In this document: positions 56,060 to 64,000 of the stretch, one piece after another
Layout: each line of letters starts with the position of its first letter
Numbering within the stretch: position 1 is the stretch's first letter
Source of the DNA: Chitinophaga sp. Cy-1792
Lineage (GTDB): Bacteria; Bacteroidota; Bacteroidia; Chitinophagales; Chitinophagaceae
DNA length: 64,000 nucleotides
Direction: 5' to 3'
Assembly (NCBI RefSeq): GCF_011752935.1
Contig: NZ_VWWO01000002.1
Coordinates: 2,356,001-2,420,000 of the forward strand
Program-made: the position numbers and the translations under genes
Notes under the pieces: model-generated
The model's database searches: none
What the model was told of the DNA's origin: nothing
Seen by the model: only the letters and a program-made list of their open reading frames with translations

Positions 56060-56986
56060 ATGTATTATTGTGTACCTTATTCGACCAAAATGGTAGTATA
56101 CTACGTTAGTTTCTGTGCTATAGCAGCATTAGCCTTATACCTCTGGAAGCGTTCCCAACAAAAGCAGGACAACAGTGGCCTCCCGCTCAGTCAGGATGAA
56201 TTTACACGCAAATGCCTGGAAAAACTCCGGCTGGAACTTCCACAATACAACTTCATGCAGGAATCTGAAGATTCCATCGCCAGCACACACGACGGGCAAG
56301 GCTACAAGACCTTTACAGGTAACCTCTATCGCCAGTACCTGCAAAATCCGGCTGCCAAAGATAGCCTGATAGCCCAGATAGCTATCATGCCACACCTGAC
56401 AAAAATCCAATATAACAGCAAGCCGGAAACTAAAAATATCCTGCCCATCGTGCGAAATGTATCGCAAACTGCCCACCTCATGAAAGCCTTATCAGAGGCT
56501 GTTGAAGGCCAGAACCTGGCAGTAGGCAGATACAACAGTGACCTGAATATCCTGTATGTACTGGATGCCGAGGCACAGTTTCGCTACCTCTCCATGGAAG
56601 AACTGCCCAACCTGGGCCTGGATATCGACACCGTTTATGAAGTAAGCCTGGCCAACCTCCGAAGGAAACGGAAAGAGGTAAGTATATCCCTCCTAAAAGA
56701 AGGCCTGTACTCCGTTAAGTGCGATAACGTATACGAAAGCAGCATGATCTTACTGGACGATTTCTGGACAAAAGAAAACTTCCCGCTGGAAAAAAACCTG
56801 ATCATAACAATCTCCAACAGGAATTGTGTGCTCGTTTCCAGCAGCGACCACCTGGATCTCCTGCAACCCATGATGAAACTCGCCATCGAACTTTATAAAA
56901 CAGAAGCTTATCCGGTATCTCCCCTGCTATACCAACAAAAAGCAGGAAAATTCGAGAGAGTGGAGACAGTGAGTGTTACTGCTTGA
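56060..56986 (+). CDS. DUF1444 (YtpQ-like) protein with N-terminal membrane helix
   Basis: 308 residues. An N-terminal membrane helix (VVYYVSFCAIAALALYLW) precedes a DUF1444 domain. Characteristic segments are YEVSLANLRRKRKEV, GLYSVKCDNVYESSMILLDDF and the C-terminal NCVLVSSSDHLDLLQPM. The Bacillus homologue lacks a membrane helix. No known activity. Confidence 0.8.
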   Translation: MYYCVPYSTKMVVYYVSFCAIAALALYLWKRSQQKQDNSGLPLSQDEFTRKCLEKLRLELPQYNFMQESEDSIASTHDGQGYKTFTGNLYRQYLQNPAAKDSLIAQIAIMPHLTKIQYNSKPETKNILPIVRNVSQTAHLMKALSEAVEGQNLAVGRYNSDLNILYVLDAEAQFRYLSMEELPNLGLDIDTVYEVSLANLRRKRKEVSISLLKEGLYSVKCDNVYESSMILLDDFWTKENFPLEKNLIITISNRNCVLVSSSDHLDLLQPMMKLAIELYKTEAYPVSPLLYQQKAGKFERVETVSVTA

Positions 56987-57316
56987 TAGAAAAAATAACC
57001 AGAACCAATCAAATATTTGTAACCCCATATTTGTTTTCAAACCTTGACAAATTTATTAGCAGGTGTTAATTTGCTAATACCTCGTCATTTTCAATTAATT
57101 AAGCATCCTCACCTTATCAGGTTCAAAAAACAAAATACACCCGATTCACAAATCAGATAAATTAGATTATCTGTCGGGAAATTTCAGATTTTATTGCTGG
57201 TTACCCTTTGAAATGAACCTTAAATGTTTTCCCTGACCAATAGTCATGTTAACGATTTATTGGCCTTGTTTGTAAACTTAATGTCGAAACCCATTTTCTA
57301 AATCCCAACATCAATT
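56987..57316. other. AT-rich intergenic stretch
   Basis: 330 bases with no credible coding frame. A weak promoter-like pair, TTG at 57044 and TTAATTTG at 57066-57073 with a 19-base gap (one mismatch to TAnnTTTG), could transcribe the lipoprotein gene with a leader of about 240 bases. Short inverted repeats occur at 57055-57078 and around 57152-57171. Nothing definite. Confidence 0.3.
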
Positions 57317-58045
57317 ATGAAAATTGTAAACATTTTCGTTGTACTATTTACTGTAGTATTACTTTCCAGCTGTAGCAAAAATGACCATGGAATTAAAAAT
57401 GTCGAAAAAAAAATTGAAGATGTCAAATTATCTGAAAGTCAGTTAAAAGATATCAAGGCTTATTGGACTGATGTCAATAGTCAAATGTTCAATCTCATTC
57501 AGACCCACCGTCTTGATAGCTATGCAATTGCAAATAAAGCACGAGTGGCAGCCAGTAGAAACCTTAGAAGTGACTCGGTTCTTTCTCCTGCCTTTGACGT
57601 TTATTATCAGGCAGTACAGAATTCAAGTCGTTTTGCTTCTGAATTGGATTACCAATATTATATTCACCAATTGGTAGATCAATCAAAAAATGACCAGGCG
57701 CTCTCAACTGAAGAAAAAACAAGGATGCTCATTCTCCAGGAAATGATGGATAACTTCGTTGCAAACGGGGGATATTTTGAGTCAGCCTATCAGCAGTCTT
57801 TGGCTGCAGCCAATGGCAAGATTGATCTTCCTACTCCAGGAGGTCCCTTCACACCAATTTCATACACCTATGATCAGGGTTGGTGGCCTTACTGGGGAAA
57901 ATGTGCAGCTGGAATTCTTGGAGGAGCTATTATGGGAGGTCTTCAGGGAGGGGCGTATGCAACACCAACCGTTGTAGGCATTCCTGTTGGAATAGCATTA
58001 GGTGTGATTGGTGGCGGGCTTTTAGGAGGTAGTGCCGCTTGTTAA
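57317..58045 (+). CDS. Lipoprotein with glycine-rich, cysteine-bounded hydrophobic tail
   Basis: 242 residues, lipobox LLSSC (Cys19). Residues 20-180 are helical and charged. From residue 190 the sequence becomes WPYWGKCAAGILGGAIMGG and continues as GxxxG-type repeats to a terminal Cys242 (LGGSAAC). Cys196 and Cys242 flank the glycine-zipper region and may be disulfide bonded. The tail resembles class II two-peptide bacteriocin or glycine-zipper domains. Function is unknown. It is flanked by long AT-rich spacers on both sides. Confidence 0.7.
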   Translation: MKIVNIFVVLFTVVLLSSCSKNDHGIKNVEKKIEDVKLSESQLKDIKAYWTDVNSQMFNLIQTHRLDSYAIANKARVAASRNLRSDSVLSPAFDVYYQAVQNSSRFASELDYQYYIHQLVDQSKNDQALSTEEKTRMLILQEMMDNFVANGGYFESAYQQSLAAANGKIDLPTPGGPFTPISYTYDQGWWPYWGKCAAGILGGAIMGGLQGGAYATPTVVGIPVGIALGVIGGGLLGGSAAC

Positions 58046-58293
58046 TGTGTACTGTAATCAGAAACTAAGCCTGCTTTTACAGAAGTTCGCATATTTCAAA
58101 AGGCTAAGCAGATGAATGAATTTCCAGACAAGCAAATCTCCCTGGAAAATCAGAAAATAGCAATAGAATTTGACATTTTATTGTTTTGACGATTATTATA
58201 CTATTTTATATATCACAAAACAGTGAAAAATTATCCCGACAGATACTACTGCATATTGTATTAGCAATAATATGCTAATTACAAAACCAGTAA

Positions 58294-58404
58294 AAAAGGC
58301 TGTATCAAAAGTAGTCTGAAAGCGCGGAGAATTGCATAAACGTAAATTCTCTTCATCAGATGCCCGAAAAAAATCGGGTAAAACTACTTTCGATACAGCC
58401 TTTT
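58294..58404. mobile_element. MITE-like element (111 bp) with 22-bp terminal inverted repeats
   Basis: Left end 58294-58315 (AAAAGGCTGTATCAAAAGTAGT) and right end 58383-58404 are inverted with one mismatch. Two small internal stems (GAGAATT/AATTCTC and CCCGA/TCGGG) lie between. The GGCTGTATCAAAAGT end resembles termini of Bacteroidota insertion sequences (recalled), so this may be a non-autonomous element mobilised in trans. No target duplication is clear. It occupies the 383-base gap (58046-58428) that otherwise holds no gene. It could also act as a transcription terminator for 57317. Confidence 0.6.
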
Positions 58405-58428
58405 CATGCGGTATATTTCAGTTATCAG

Positions 58429-59436
58429 TTATTGCGGTGCCACCGTACCAAGTAAATTATGCGTTTCTTCCAGGAAGCGTTGAATTTTACCGGTACCACT
58501 GAACCTTCTCATCGTCACATACAATATCCTGCCTTGTTGTGAAGGATGGCGCAGCTCCATTCTTACCTCTGTTCCTGAATACATAAAGTTGGTCGATTTT
58601 CTGATGATAGTAAAACGTATGAAATCATCAAAATTACTTTCCTTCTTATAAATACCACCAAAATAGGAACGGATGATTTTTCTGTTCTGTTTATCGAAAC
58701 TGTAGTTGGTAAACAAAGCTATCAGACAAGCCAGGGCTATGATAAAAGGGAACACCAGGAATGCCCAGTACTGGAAGGCATTGTCAAAGTTAATCGTTCC
58801 TTCTTTTTTAACAGCATAGTAGCACCAAACCAGCGACAACAGCAGGAAAACTACCAGGCCTGTACGTTTCTGTTTCATTACATACAGGTTATTTTTCTCT
58901 TCATAGAAAGTAAAATCTGTAATGGGAACATAAGTATTGATAGGCCTTTCCTCCGCTTTCCCAAATACCATTTCACCGATTTTCGGCAGTACTTCATTAT
59001 GAAACTGGTTGGCATCCTTGCTTTTCCAGCCGCCATAATAGGAAGAAACGGCAATGCCTTTACCATGCCTGTCGGAACGCTTGAACGCTCTGAATACAAG
59101 GCCATGCGTGCCTGTCACCTCCTGGATAGCGGCGATTTCATCGAAGGAAATACCACTGGTAGGGATCATGCCGCCAATCATCTTGTACATGCGCTTTTTA
59201 GTATTGTCAAATACCACAGAAGTGCCTCCCCAGAAGAATAGCAGTGCAGATACAAGCGTAATAAAAACATACCCCTTGATGGCGGTAGTGCCCTGTTGCA
59301 ACTCCGGTGAAGTCATTACCATCAGGTACCATATCACCAGGAAAATAACGGCCATCGCTATGGCCAGCGGTTTGTACACCCTTACAGGGAAAAGCAGAAT
59401 ACGGTCACCGGCGATCTGCCAAGTCGTTTTTTTCAT
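58429..59436 (-). CDS. Membrane protein with four helices, unknown function
   Basis: 335 residues. Two helices near the N-terminus (LAIAMAVIFLVIWYLMV, YVFITLVSALLFFW), then a soluble part with SFDEIAAIQEV and YYGGWKSKDAN. Two more helices (VVFLLLSLVWCYYAV, FPFIIALACLIALF) precede a cytosolic end. The arrangement is a duplicated helix-pair-plus-domain. No named family. Confidence 0.65.
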   Translation of the reverse strand: MKKTTWQIAGDRILLFPVRVYKPLAIAMAVIFLVIWYLMVMTSPELQQGTTAIKGYVFITLVSALLFFWGGTSVVFDNTKKRMYKMIGGMIPTSGISFDEIAAIQEVTGTHGLVFRAFKRSDRHGKGIAVSSYYGGWKSKDANQFHNEVLPKIGEMVFGKAEERPINTYVPITDFTFYEEKNNLYVMKQKRTGLVVFLLLSLVWCYYAVKKEGTINFDNAFQYWAFLVFPFIIALACLIALFTNYSFDKQNRKIIRSYFGGIYKKESNFDDFIRFTIIRKSTNFMYSGTEVRMELRHPSQQGRILYVTMRRFSGTGKIQRFLEETHNLLGTVAPQ

Positions 59437-59592
59437 TTGGGTAAATGGATTTTACTGTTTTTCAATATTCGGTTAATCATAATAATGACTGCAAATCTAT
59501 ACAAATTTTTATTTTTTCATAAGGACTCCTACATCGGCCATGTTATTCATTTATTAATTCCTACCTTCGGTATCCCAACAAACGTTAACCAT

Positions 59593-60600
59593 ATGAATAC
59601 CGCTACCATGCTATATCGCAGCCAATGGAACACCTTAACCGAAGCCGAAGCAATCCGACTTTTACAAGAGATTACCAATAGCTGGTTCCAGGGATTTTCT
59701 ATAAAAAAATTCGAAAAATTTGGCCGGTTTGAACAAAAGATTTTTTCGGCCATACTCGATTTCCAGGGCACGGAATTCGTTTTTGTACCTGGTGATACCG
59801 TTACACTGGGCCTCGATCAGGTAAACTTCTCCGGTGAAAACCTCGCAAATATCCTCGAAATTTTCGATGGCAACGAAACAGCTATGAACGAATACTTCCA
59901 CACCGCCCTTTCTCCGGTAAGGACGGTCACTATTCCTCCAATGCTTGTGGAACGTATCCCTCGGGAAACTGGCTGGTTTGAGGTGGCGGCTGATGATCCC
60001 CGCCTGGCAGATTTTGACAGCTTCCCGGAGACAATGGCTGCAGTACAGGCATCAGAAAGGGAAAACTATACTTATACCGTAAATGAAAGCTATCGTGTTA
60101 AACGTCGTGGCAGCAATATTTCCATTCAGCTATATGAAGGTATGGACTACGATAAATTTGTAGCCTCTGTTGTGGCCACCGGGTTCCGGATACCGACAGA
60201 AGATGAATGGGAATACCTCGCTGGTGGCGGCTCCAGAACATTATACCCCTGGGGTAACCAGCTGGACTATACGAAAAAATACCACCATTTTGAGACAGGC
60301 CACCCGAAAGAAGAACCCTATTTCCTGGATATGCCCAACCACTTCGGCTTGGTGATCGCCAACAACCCTTACCATAGTGAAATACTGATGGATAGCGAAT
60401 ATTTCCTGCGGGGCGGCGACGGTGGCTGTGCGATCTGTGGCGGCGGAGGCCTGGATCTGGGTTATTTCCCGGCGGCCACCTATGCCCGGGACCCCAATAT
60501 CTTTGACGAAGACATGGCCTATAAAGACCAGATTACAGGCGAATACAACTATTACCGCAGGATATTACATATTCCTGCTAACCTACCCGGAAACAGGTAA
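59593..60600 (+). CDS. FGE/SUMF1-fold protein (formylglycine-generating enzyme-like)
   Basis: 335 residues from ATG 59593 (the frame is open from 59437, but the added part is hydrophobic and unlike the rest). Residues about 55-330 contain pieces of the FGE fold, notably GFRIPTEDEWEYLAGGGSRTLYPWGN and later FLRGGDGGCAICGGGG where FGE has the RGGS motif. An intact FGE also needs two substrate-binding Cys near the C-terminus; here CAICGGGG could provide them, but the spacing is unusual. More likely a non-sulfatase SUMF1-domain protein. Convergent with the dioxygenase gene, overlapping by 23 bases. Confidence 0.7.
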   Translation: MNTATMLYRSQWNTLTEAEAIRLLQEITNSWFQGFSIKKFEKFGRFEQKIFSAILDFQGTEFVFVPGDTVTLGLDQVNFSGENLANILEIFDGNETAMNEYFHTALSPVRTVTIPPMLVERIPRETGWFEVAADDPRLADFDSFPETMAAVQASERENYTYTVNESYRVKRRGSNISIQLYEGMDYDKFVASVVATGFRIPTEDEWEYLAGGGSRTLYPWGNQLDYTKKYHHFETGHPKEEPYFLDMPNHFGLVIANNPYHSEILMDSEYFLRGGDGGCAICGGGGLDLGYFPAATYARDPNIFDEDMAYKDQITGEYNYYRRILHIPANLPGNR

Positions 60601-61405
60601 AAGCCATACCTTTTATAACTTCTTCATGGGTGAAAACAATGGGTTCGCCCGGGTCACAGAGCGACATACAGTACAGCATCGGCAGGTAATGGTCCATGGT
60701 AGGCACGGCATAGCGTGCCACTTTTCCCAGCTTGTAATACTGGAACAGGCCCGACAAGTCCCTGTCGGCAATCCTTTTCCTTGCCCAGTCCTCAAATTCC
60801 AGCGCCCAGTCGAAAGGCTTATCTGTCCAGAACCTGAGGGCTGTCAGTTCCAGGTTATGCACGATATTACCACTGCCTACTATCAGTACTCCCCTGTTAC
60901 GTAAGGCGCTCAGCTGCCTGGCCAGCTGGTAATGCTGGTCCAGTGGCATTTCCATGTCTATACTCATTTCCAGCACGGGAATGTCGGCATTGGGTGCCAG
61001 GTGACGCAGCACGCTCCAGGCACCATGGTCCAGGTCACGCGCCGGTTCCTCCTTCACATGCGCCAGCGTTTTTATCAGTGCGGCCGTCTGCGGTGAGCCA
61101 TGGACAGGATATTCAGGGGTATCAAACCGCTCAGAGATATTGACATAAGTTTCTCCCAGGGTGAGCCAGTGGGCAGAAATCACCAATATAGCACCGGGTT
61201 TCACCGTTCTGCCCATATCCCGCAAACATTGCGTAAAGGGTGTTATATGCGGCGAAGCAGAGAAATCCTGGTGGCCCACAAAAAATACCGGCATCTTTTC
61301 ACTTTCTGCCAGCGCATCCGGGTACTTCAACAGCTTTTCCACTCCCCTGGCTGTTTTCAGCAGCGGCAGTAACGACATCAGTGATATAAATTTTTTCCGG
61401 TCCAT
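60578..61405 (-). CDS. DODA-type extradiol dioxygenase, YgiD-like
   Basis: 275 residues of the class III ring-opening dioxygenase family (4,5-DOPA dioxygenase). Metal-ligand motifs can be followed: GHQ with His45, SAHW with His79, DLDHGAW, SGNIVHNLE and DHYLPMLY. Compared with E. coli YgiD (recalled), the loop IHDFGGFPQALY is missing between SAHW and the YPxxGSP segment, and the GHGSPMN sequence is GHQDFSA. An N-terminal hydrophobic segment after RKK (ISLMSLLPLL) may be a signal. Activity on DOPA is uncertain. Confidence 0.82.
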   Translation of the reverse strand: MDRKKFISLMSLLPLLKTARGVEKLLKYPDALAESEKMPVFFVGHQDFSASPHITPFTQCLRDMGRTVKPGAILVISAHWLTLGETYVNISERFDTPEYPVHGSPQTAALIKTLAHVKEEPARDLDHGAWSVLRHLAPNADIPVLEMSIDMEMPLDQHYQLARQLSALRNRGVLIVGSGNIVHNLELTALRFWTDKPFDWALEFEDWARKRIADRDLSGLFQYYKLGKVARYAVPTMDHYLPMLYCMSLCDPGEPIVFTHEEVIKGMAFTCFRVG

Positions 61406-61566
61406 TTATCTTTACTATGATTTTGAATAGCTGTTACCTCCCCGCAAACCTTACCGGAAGCATCCCTGTAAAATTACTTACCTTAGCGATACAAAATGTT
61501 ACCACTATCCTAAAGTATAGCGTATCAGCGCAGGATAGCCTCCAATGCCAATTTTATCAGATTACC

Positions 61567-62145
61567 ATGCCCGTTGCCGACTATCTTCTGAGAGAAAAAG
61601 AACATGTTACTCCTCGAATCAGTAACAACAAAATTAAATACATGCTACTGCTGGCAGGAATTGCCTGCCTTGTCCGAAATGCATTTTTTAGTGAACGCTA
61701 TAGCTCCACTGAACTGATACCCGTTTCGCTTATTGTACAGGGAACTCCCCGTCTTGCAAATAAGTTCAAAGGCACTACGACCGTGTACCGGCTGGAAGCC
61801 TATAACCAGCACGCTTCCTTTATTATCTCTCATGGTGCATTGGATATCATCAAGAATAAGCCGGCAGAAAATATTATCAGCACGCTACATACAGGTGATA
61901 CTGTCAATATCCAGATAAAAGCCAGTGACGAGCGTTATATGAAAACGCATAACAGGGAAATAAGGGTAATAGGCTGTGAGGTCCATGGACAGTCGCTGTT
62001 TACTCCTACCCAGGTCGAAGAAAAGGACAAGCGGAGCTGGTGGGTCAATATGTACATTGCCGCAGGACTGTTCACCATAAGCCTGATAATGCAGGCGGTA
62101 CAGTTTAAACGCTGGATACATAGCTATACACAGAAAAACAGGTAA
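61567..62145 (+). CDS. Membrane protein, tandem paralog 1 of 3
   Basis: 192 residues from ATG 61567; 50 more in-frame upstream residues (to 61417) look non-coding. Two membrane helices bracket a soluble beta domain: the second helix is NMYIAAGLFTISLIMQAV. The region before it (GCEVHGQSLFTPTQVEEKDK) is shared in the two following genes. No family recognised. Confidence 0.6.
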   Translation: MPVADYLLREKEHVTPRISNNKIKYMLLLAGIACLVRNAFFSERYSSTELIPVSLIVQGTPRLANKFKGTTTVYRLEAYNQHASFIISHGALDIIKNKPAENIISTLHTGDTVNIQIKASDERYMKTHNREIRVIGCEVHGQSLFTPTQVEEKDKRSWWVNMYIAAGLFTISLIMQAVQFKRWIHSYTQKNR

Positions 62146-62246
62146 AGAATAATTCACAGGAAATCTGCCACCCAAAGCTGCATAAAAGAATAAAGGAGAT
62201 TTTTATCTGGTATAGATAAAATAAATATATCTTCCCACTATCAACT

Positions 62247-62813
62247 ATGCCTATGAACAACGAAGCAGTTAAAAAGCCGCCTGACAAAAAGGAAAGTATG
62301 GCAACCCCGTTCGCGCTAGTGCTGGTGGCGTTTGGCATAATTATGATCATTATGAAAACAGTCCCGGGAAGTCTGCAACATTTTACCACAGCAGAATTGG
62401 CGCAAGCTAGGATTGTCCTACAGGATAAGCCCGCATCAATCGCCTACCTCTATGGAAAAAAAACCGAAAGACAATACCAGCTGCCAACTTCATCCATCAC
62501 TTGCATACCTGTAATTAAAGGTAACGCGGAGTCGCTGCTGACAAATGGCTTTAAAGCATTAAAAGCCGGCGATACCGTGAAAATATATTTCCGCTCCATT
62601 GACCAATGGAAGCTCACCAGCAGTTATACAACGCTTTCTATACTTGGCTGTGAAGCCAAAGGACAAATCTTTTTCACACCGGAGCAACTCTTCCGCTGGG
62701 AAAAGAAAGTTGCTACCAGATGGATTTACATAGGTGCCTGCTCCATTCTTTTAGGCATGGCAATATTGATTACCAAAATTAACTCCTGGTTAAGGGAAAA
62801 TAATGTAGCCTGA
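62247..62813 (+). CDS. Membrane protein, tandem paralog 2 of 3
   Basis: 188 residues. N-terminal helix (ATPFALVLVAFGIIMIIM), beta domain with LGCEAKGQIFFTPEQLFRWE, and C-terminal helix (YIGACSILLGMAILITKI). It aligns with its neighbours in these parts. The gap to the next gene is 16 bases. Confidence 0.65.
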   Translation: MPMNNEAVKKPPDKKESMATPFALVLVAFGIIMIIMKTVPGSLQHFTTAELAQARIVLQDKPASIAYLYGKKTERQYQLPTSSITCIPVIKGNAESLLTNGFKALKAGDTVKIYFRSIDQWKLTSSYTTLSILGCEAKGQIFFTPEQLFRWEKKVATRWIYIGACSILLGMAILITKINSWLRENNVA

Positions 62814-62829
62814 TAACTAACATCATCAT

Positions 62830-63408
62830 ATGGAAGATCTGATTAAAAAAAATAATCCTGACACCGGGGAAGGTGGTCCCGCTCAATTCGGTTTTTTGCT
62901 GCTGTTTTTTGGAGTAATAATAGTACTGATGAGTGTCAGCAGAAAAAAAGAAAAATATTTCCGGGCTTCAGACCTGAAAGAAGCCACCATCGTTTTATCT
63001 GATTCGCCTATCCATGAAAGCATTCCTTCAGGAAAAACCAGGAGGTCCAAATACATACTCCCAACAACCTCCATTTCATGCACGCCCATCATTGAGGAAA
63101 CTTCGCTCTCTGTATTGGAATCCGACAATAACACTGTCAATATTTTCCACTCCCTCAAAACCGGCGACAGCCTACTCATAACAATGCTTAGTGTCGACGA
63201 ATGGAAAATCAGCAGCAGCACGTCGGAGCTGAATTTAATGGGCTGCAGTTTCAATGGACAAACACTATTCAGACCCGATCAAGTCCTTACCTGGAATAAT
63301 AACTCCGCCACCTGGTCGATATACACTGGCTTCCTGATGATATTCATCAGCATTGGAATATTAATAACACAACTCGTCATCTGGATAAAGAATACTGACT
63401 TCTCCTAA
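62830..63408 (+). CDS. Membrane protein, tandem paralog 3 of 3
   Basis: 192 residues. N-terminal helix (FGFLLLFFGVIIVLM), then a beta domain with MGCSFNGQTLFRPDQVLTW, then a C-terminal helix (YTGFLMIFISIGILITQLVIW). Same layout as the two upstream genes. Function unknown. Confidence 0.65.
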   Translation: MEDLIKKNNPDTGEGGPAQFGFLLLFFGVIIVLMSVSRKKEKYFRASDLKEATIVLSDSPIHESIPSGKTRRSKYILPTTSISCTPIIEETSLSVLESDNNTVNIFHSLKTGDSLLITMLSVDEWKISSSTSELNLMGCSFNGQTLFRPDQVLTWNNNSATWSIYTGFLMIFISIGILITQLVIWIKNTDFS

Positions 63409-63566
63409 GAAGCCGGTATTCTTATCTTTTGTCACAACAAATTAAGATAGCGAAAGTCTCCCCCAACTGCCATTCCAACGCAGTCACGCCTCCTATTTTC
63501 ACCCCTTCCGGCATCCTACCCTACCGGCTAAACGCTATTATCTCATCATTATAAAAATATACGATT

Positions 63567-64000
63567 ATGGCATCTCCCCACACCCAACCCTACACGGAAA
63601 AACTACTACACATTCTGGCACAGCAATGGCTCTCCTGCTGCCTTTATGTGGCCTGCAAACTCAATATTGCAGACATACTGCAGGAAGGACCCAAAAGTCT
63701 GGACGACCTGGCCATCACCACCGGAACACACGCCCCTTCCCTGTACAGGGTGCTGCGGGCGCTGGCGGGAGAAGGCTTCTTTGAAGAAACCCCGTCAGGT
63801 GAATTTAAAATGACGGAAGCTGCTGTTGGCCTCACCACCAACGCTCCCGGCACCATGAAGCAATACTATCAGCTATGCATGGGCGAGCTCTATGCACCCT
63901 GGGGAGCCCTCCTCTACAGCACACAAACCGGCAACGCCTCCTTTAATCATGTCTACCAGATGGACCTCTGGGAATATTATACCAAACACCCCGACGACGC
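63567..64000 (+). CDS. O-methyltransferase, acetylserotonin type, partial (C-terminus beyond right edge)
   Basis: ATG 63567 opens a frame running off the window. The first 100 residues form the dimerisation winged-helix domain of this family (AQQWLSCCLYVACKLNIADIL, then LDDLAITTGTHAPSLYRVLRAL and GEFKMTEAAVGL). The SAM-binding half would lie outside. Members methylate small phenolic or polyketide molecules; the substrate is unknown. Confidence 0.85.
   Translation, partial: MASPHTQPYTEKLLHILAQQWLSCCLYVACKLNIADILQEGPKSLDDLAITTGTHAPSLYRVLRALAGEGFFEETPSGEFKMTEAAVGLTTNAPGTMKQYYQLCMGELYAPWGALLYSTQTGNASFNHVYQMDLWEYYTKHPDD

Noticed and set aside
58112..58189. 25-codon ORF after the glycine-tail lipoprotein (MNEFPDKQIS start), considered as an immunity peptide
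   Set aside because: Too short, no membrane helix or conserved feature; AT-rich gap gives such frames by chance.
1..64000. tRNA, rRNA, CRISPR arrays, transposases or phage structural genes
   Set aside because: None found on reading both strands; short direct repeats seen are those listed.

Overview
The window reads as chromosome of a Bacteroidota bacterium, most likely a Chitinophaga-like member of the Chitinophagaceae. The evidence is two sigma/FecR/SusC/SusD operons, TonB receptors with STN domains, many short lipoboxed lipoproteins, an hmu haem locus of the Porphyromonas/Bacteroides type, and Bacteroidota-style promoter and start-codon use. No rRNA, tRNA, CRISPR array, transposase or phage structural gene was seen. 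The genus is an inference.

Left part (1-14 kb): a secreted GH2 glycosidase cut by the left edge, an ECF sigma factor, a three-gene operon (GT39-like membrane protein with a long soluble N-terminus, MauE/DoxX-like protein, thioredoxin-fold lipoprotein), a large AsmA-like protein, a SUKH-like protein, a TMEM175-type channel, and four tandem paralogous outer-membrane barrels.

Haem locus (14-23 kb, minus strand): a complete hmu-type operon in the order hmuR, hmuY, hmuS (CobN-like), hmuT (membrane), hmuU (ExbB/TolQ), hmuV (DUF2149), preceded by a small histidine-rich membrane protein. The expected flow is receptor uptake of haem captured by HmuY, then processing by the membrane-anchored chelatase-like HmuS, powered or gated by the HmuTUV membrane proteins.

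Nutrient operon 1 (23.2-32.4 kb, plus strand): ECF sigma, FecR, SusC, SusD, a DUF5689 lipoprotein and a phospholipase-D-superfamily lipoprotein. The combination suggests import of a phosphodiester substrate, possibly extracellular nucleic acid. Nutrient operon 2 (45.7-54.7 kb): ECF sigma, FecR, SusC, SusD, an HExxH metallohydrolase lipoprotein and a DUF4302 lipoprotein. This is a recognised assembly whose substrate is unknown.

Between them (32.4-44.7 kb) is a lower-GC accessory stretch, nearly all on the minus strand, of about twenty small exported, membrane or cytosolic genes. Several resemble immunity-type families (DUF1493, DUF4279, DUF4262, a ComJ-like protein). It carries a 188-bp direct repeat that preserves the tail of one gene and the head of another, a scar of array rearrangement, and a 56-codon membrane ORF.

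Right part (54.7-64 kb): small housekeeping-like genes (methyltransferase, DUF1444), a lipoprotein ending in a glycine-rich cysteine-flanked tail, a 111-bp MITE-like element, an FGE-fold protein convergent with a shortened DODA-type dioxygenase, three tandem paralogous membrane proteins, and an O-methyltransferase cut by the right edge.
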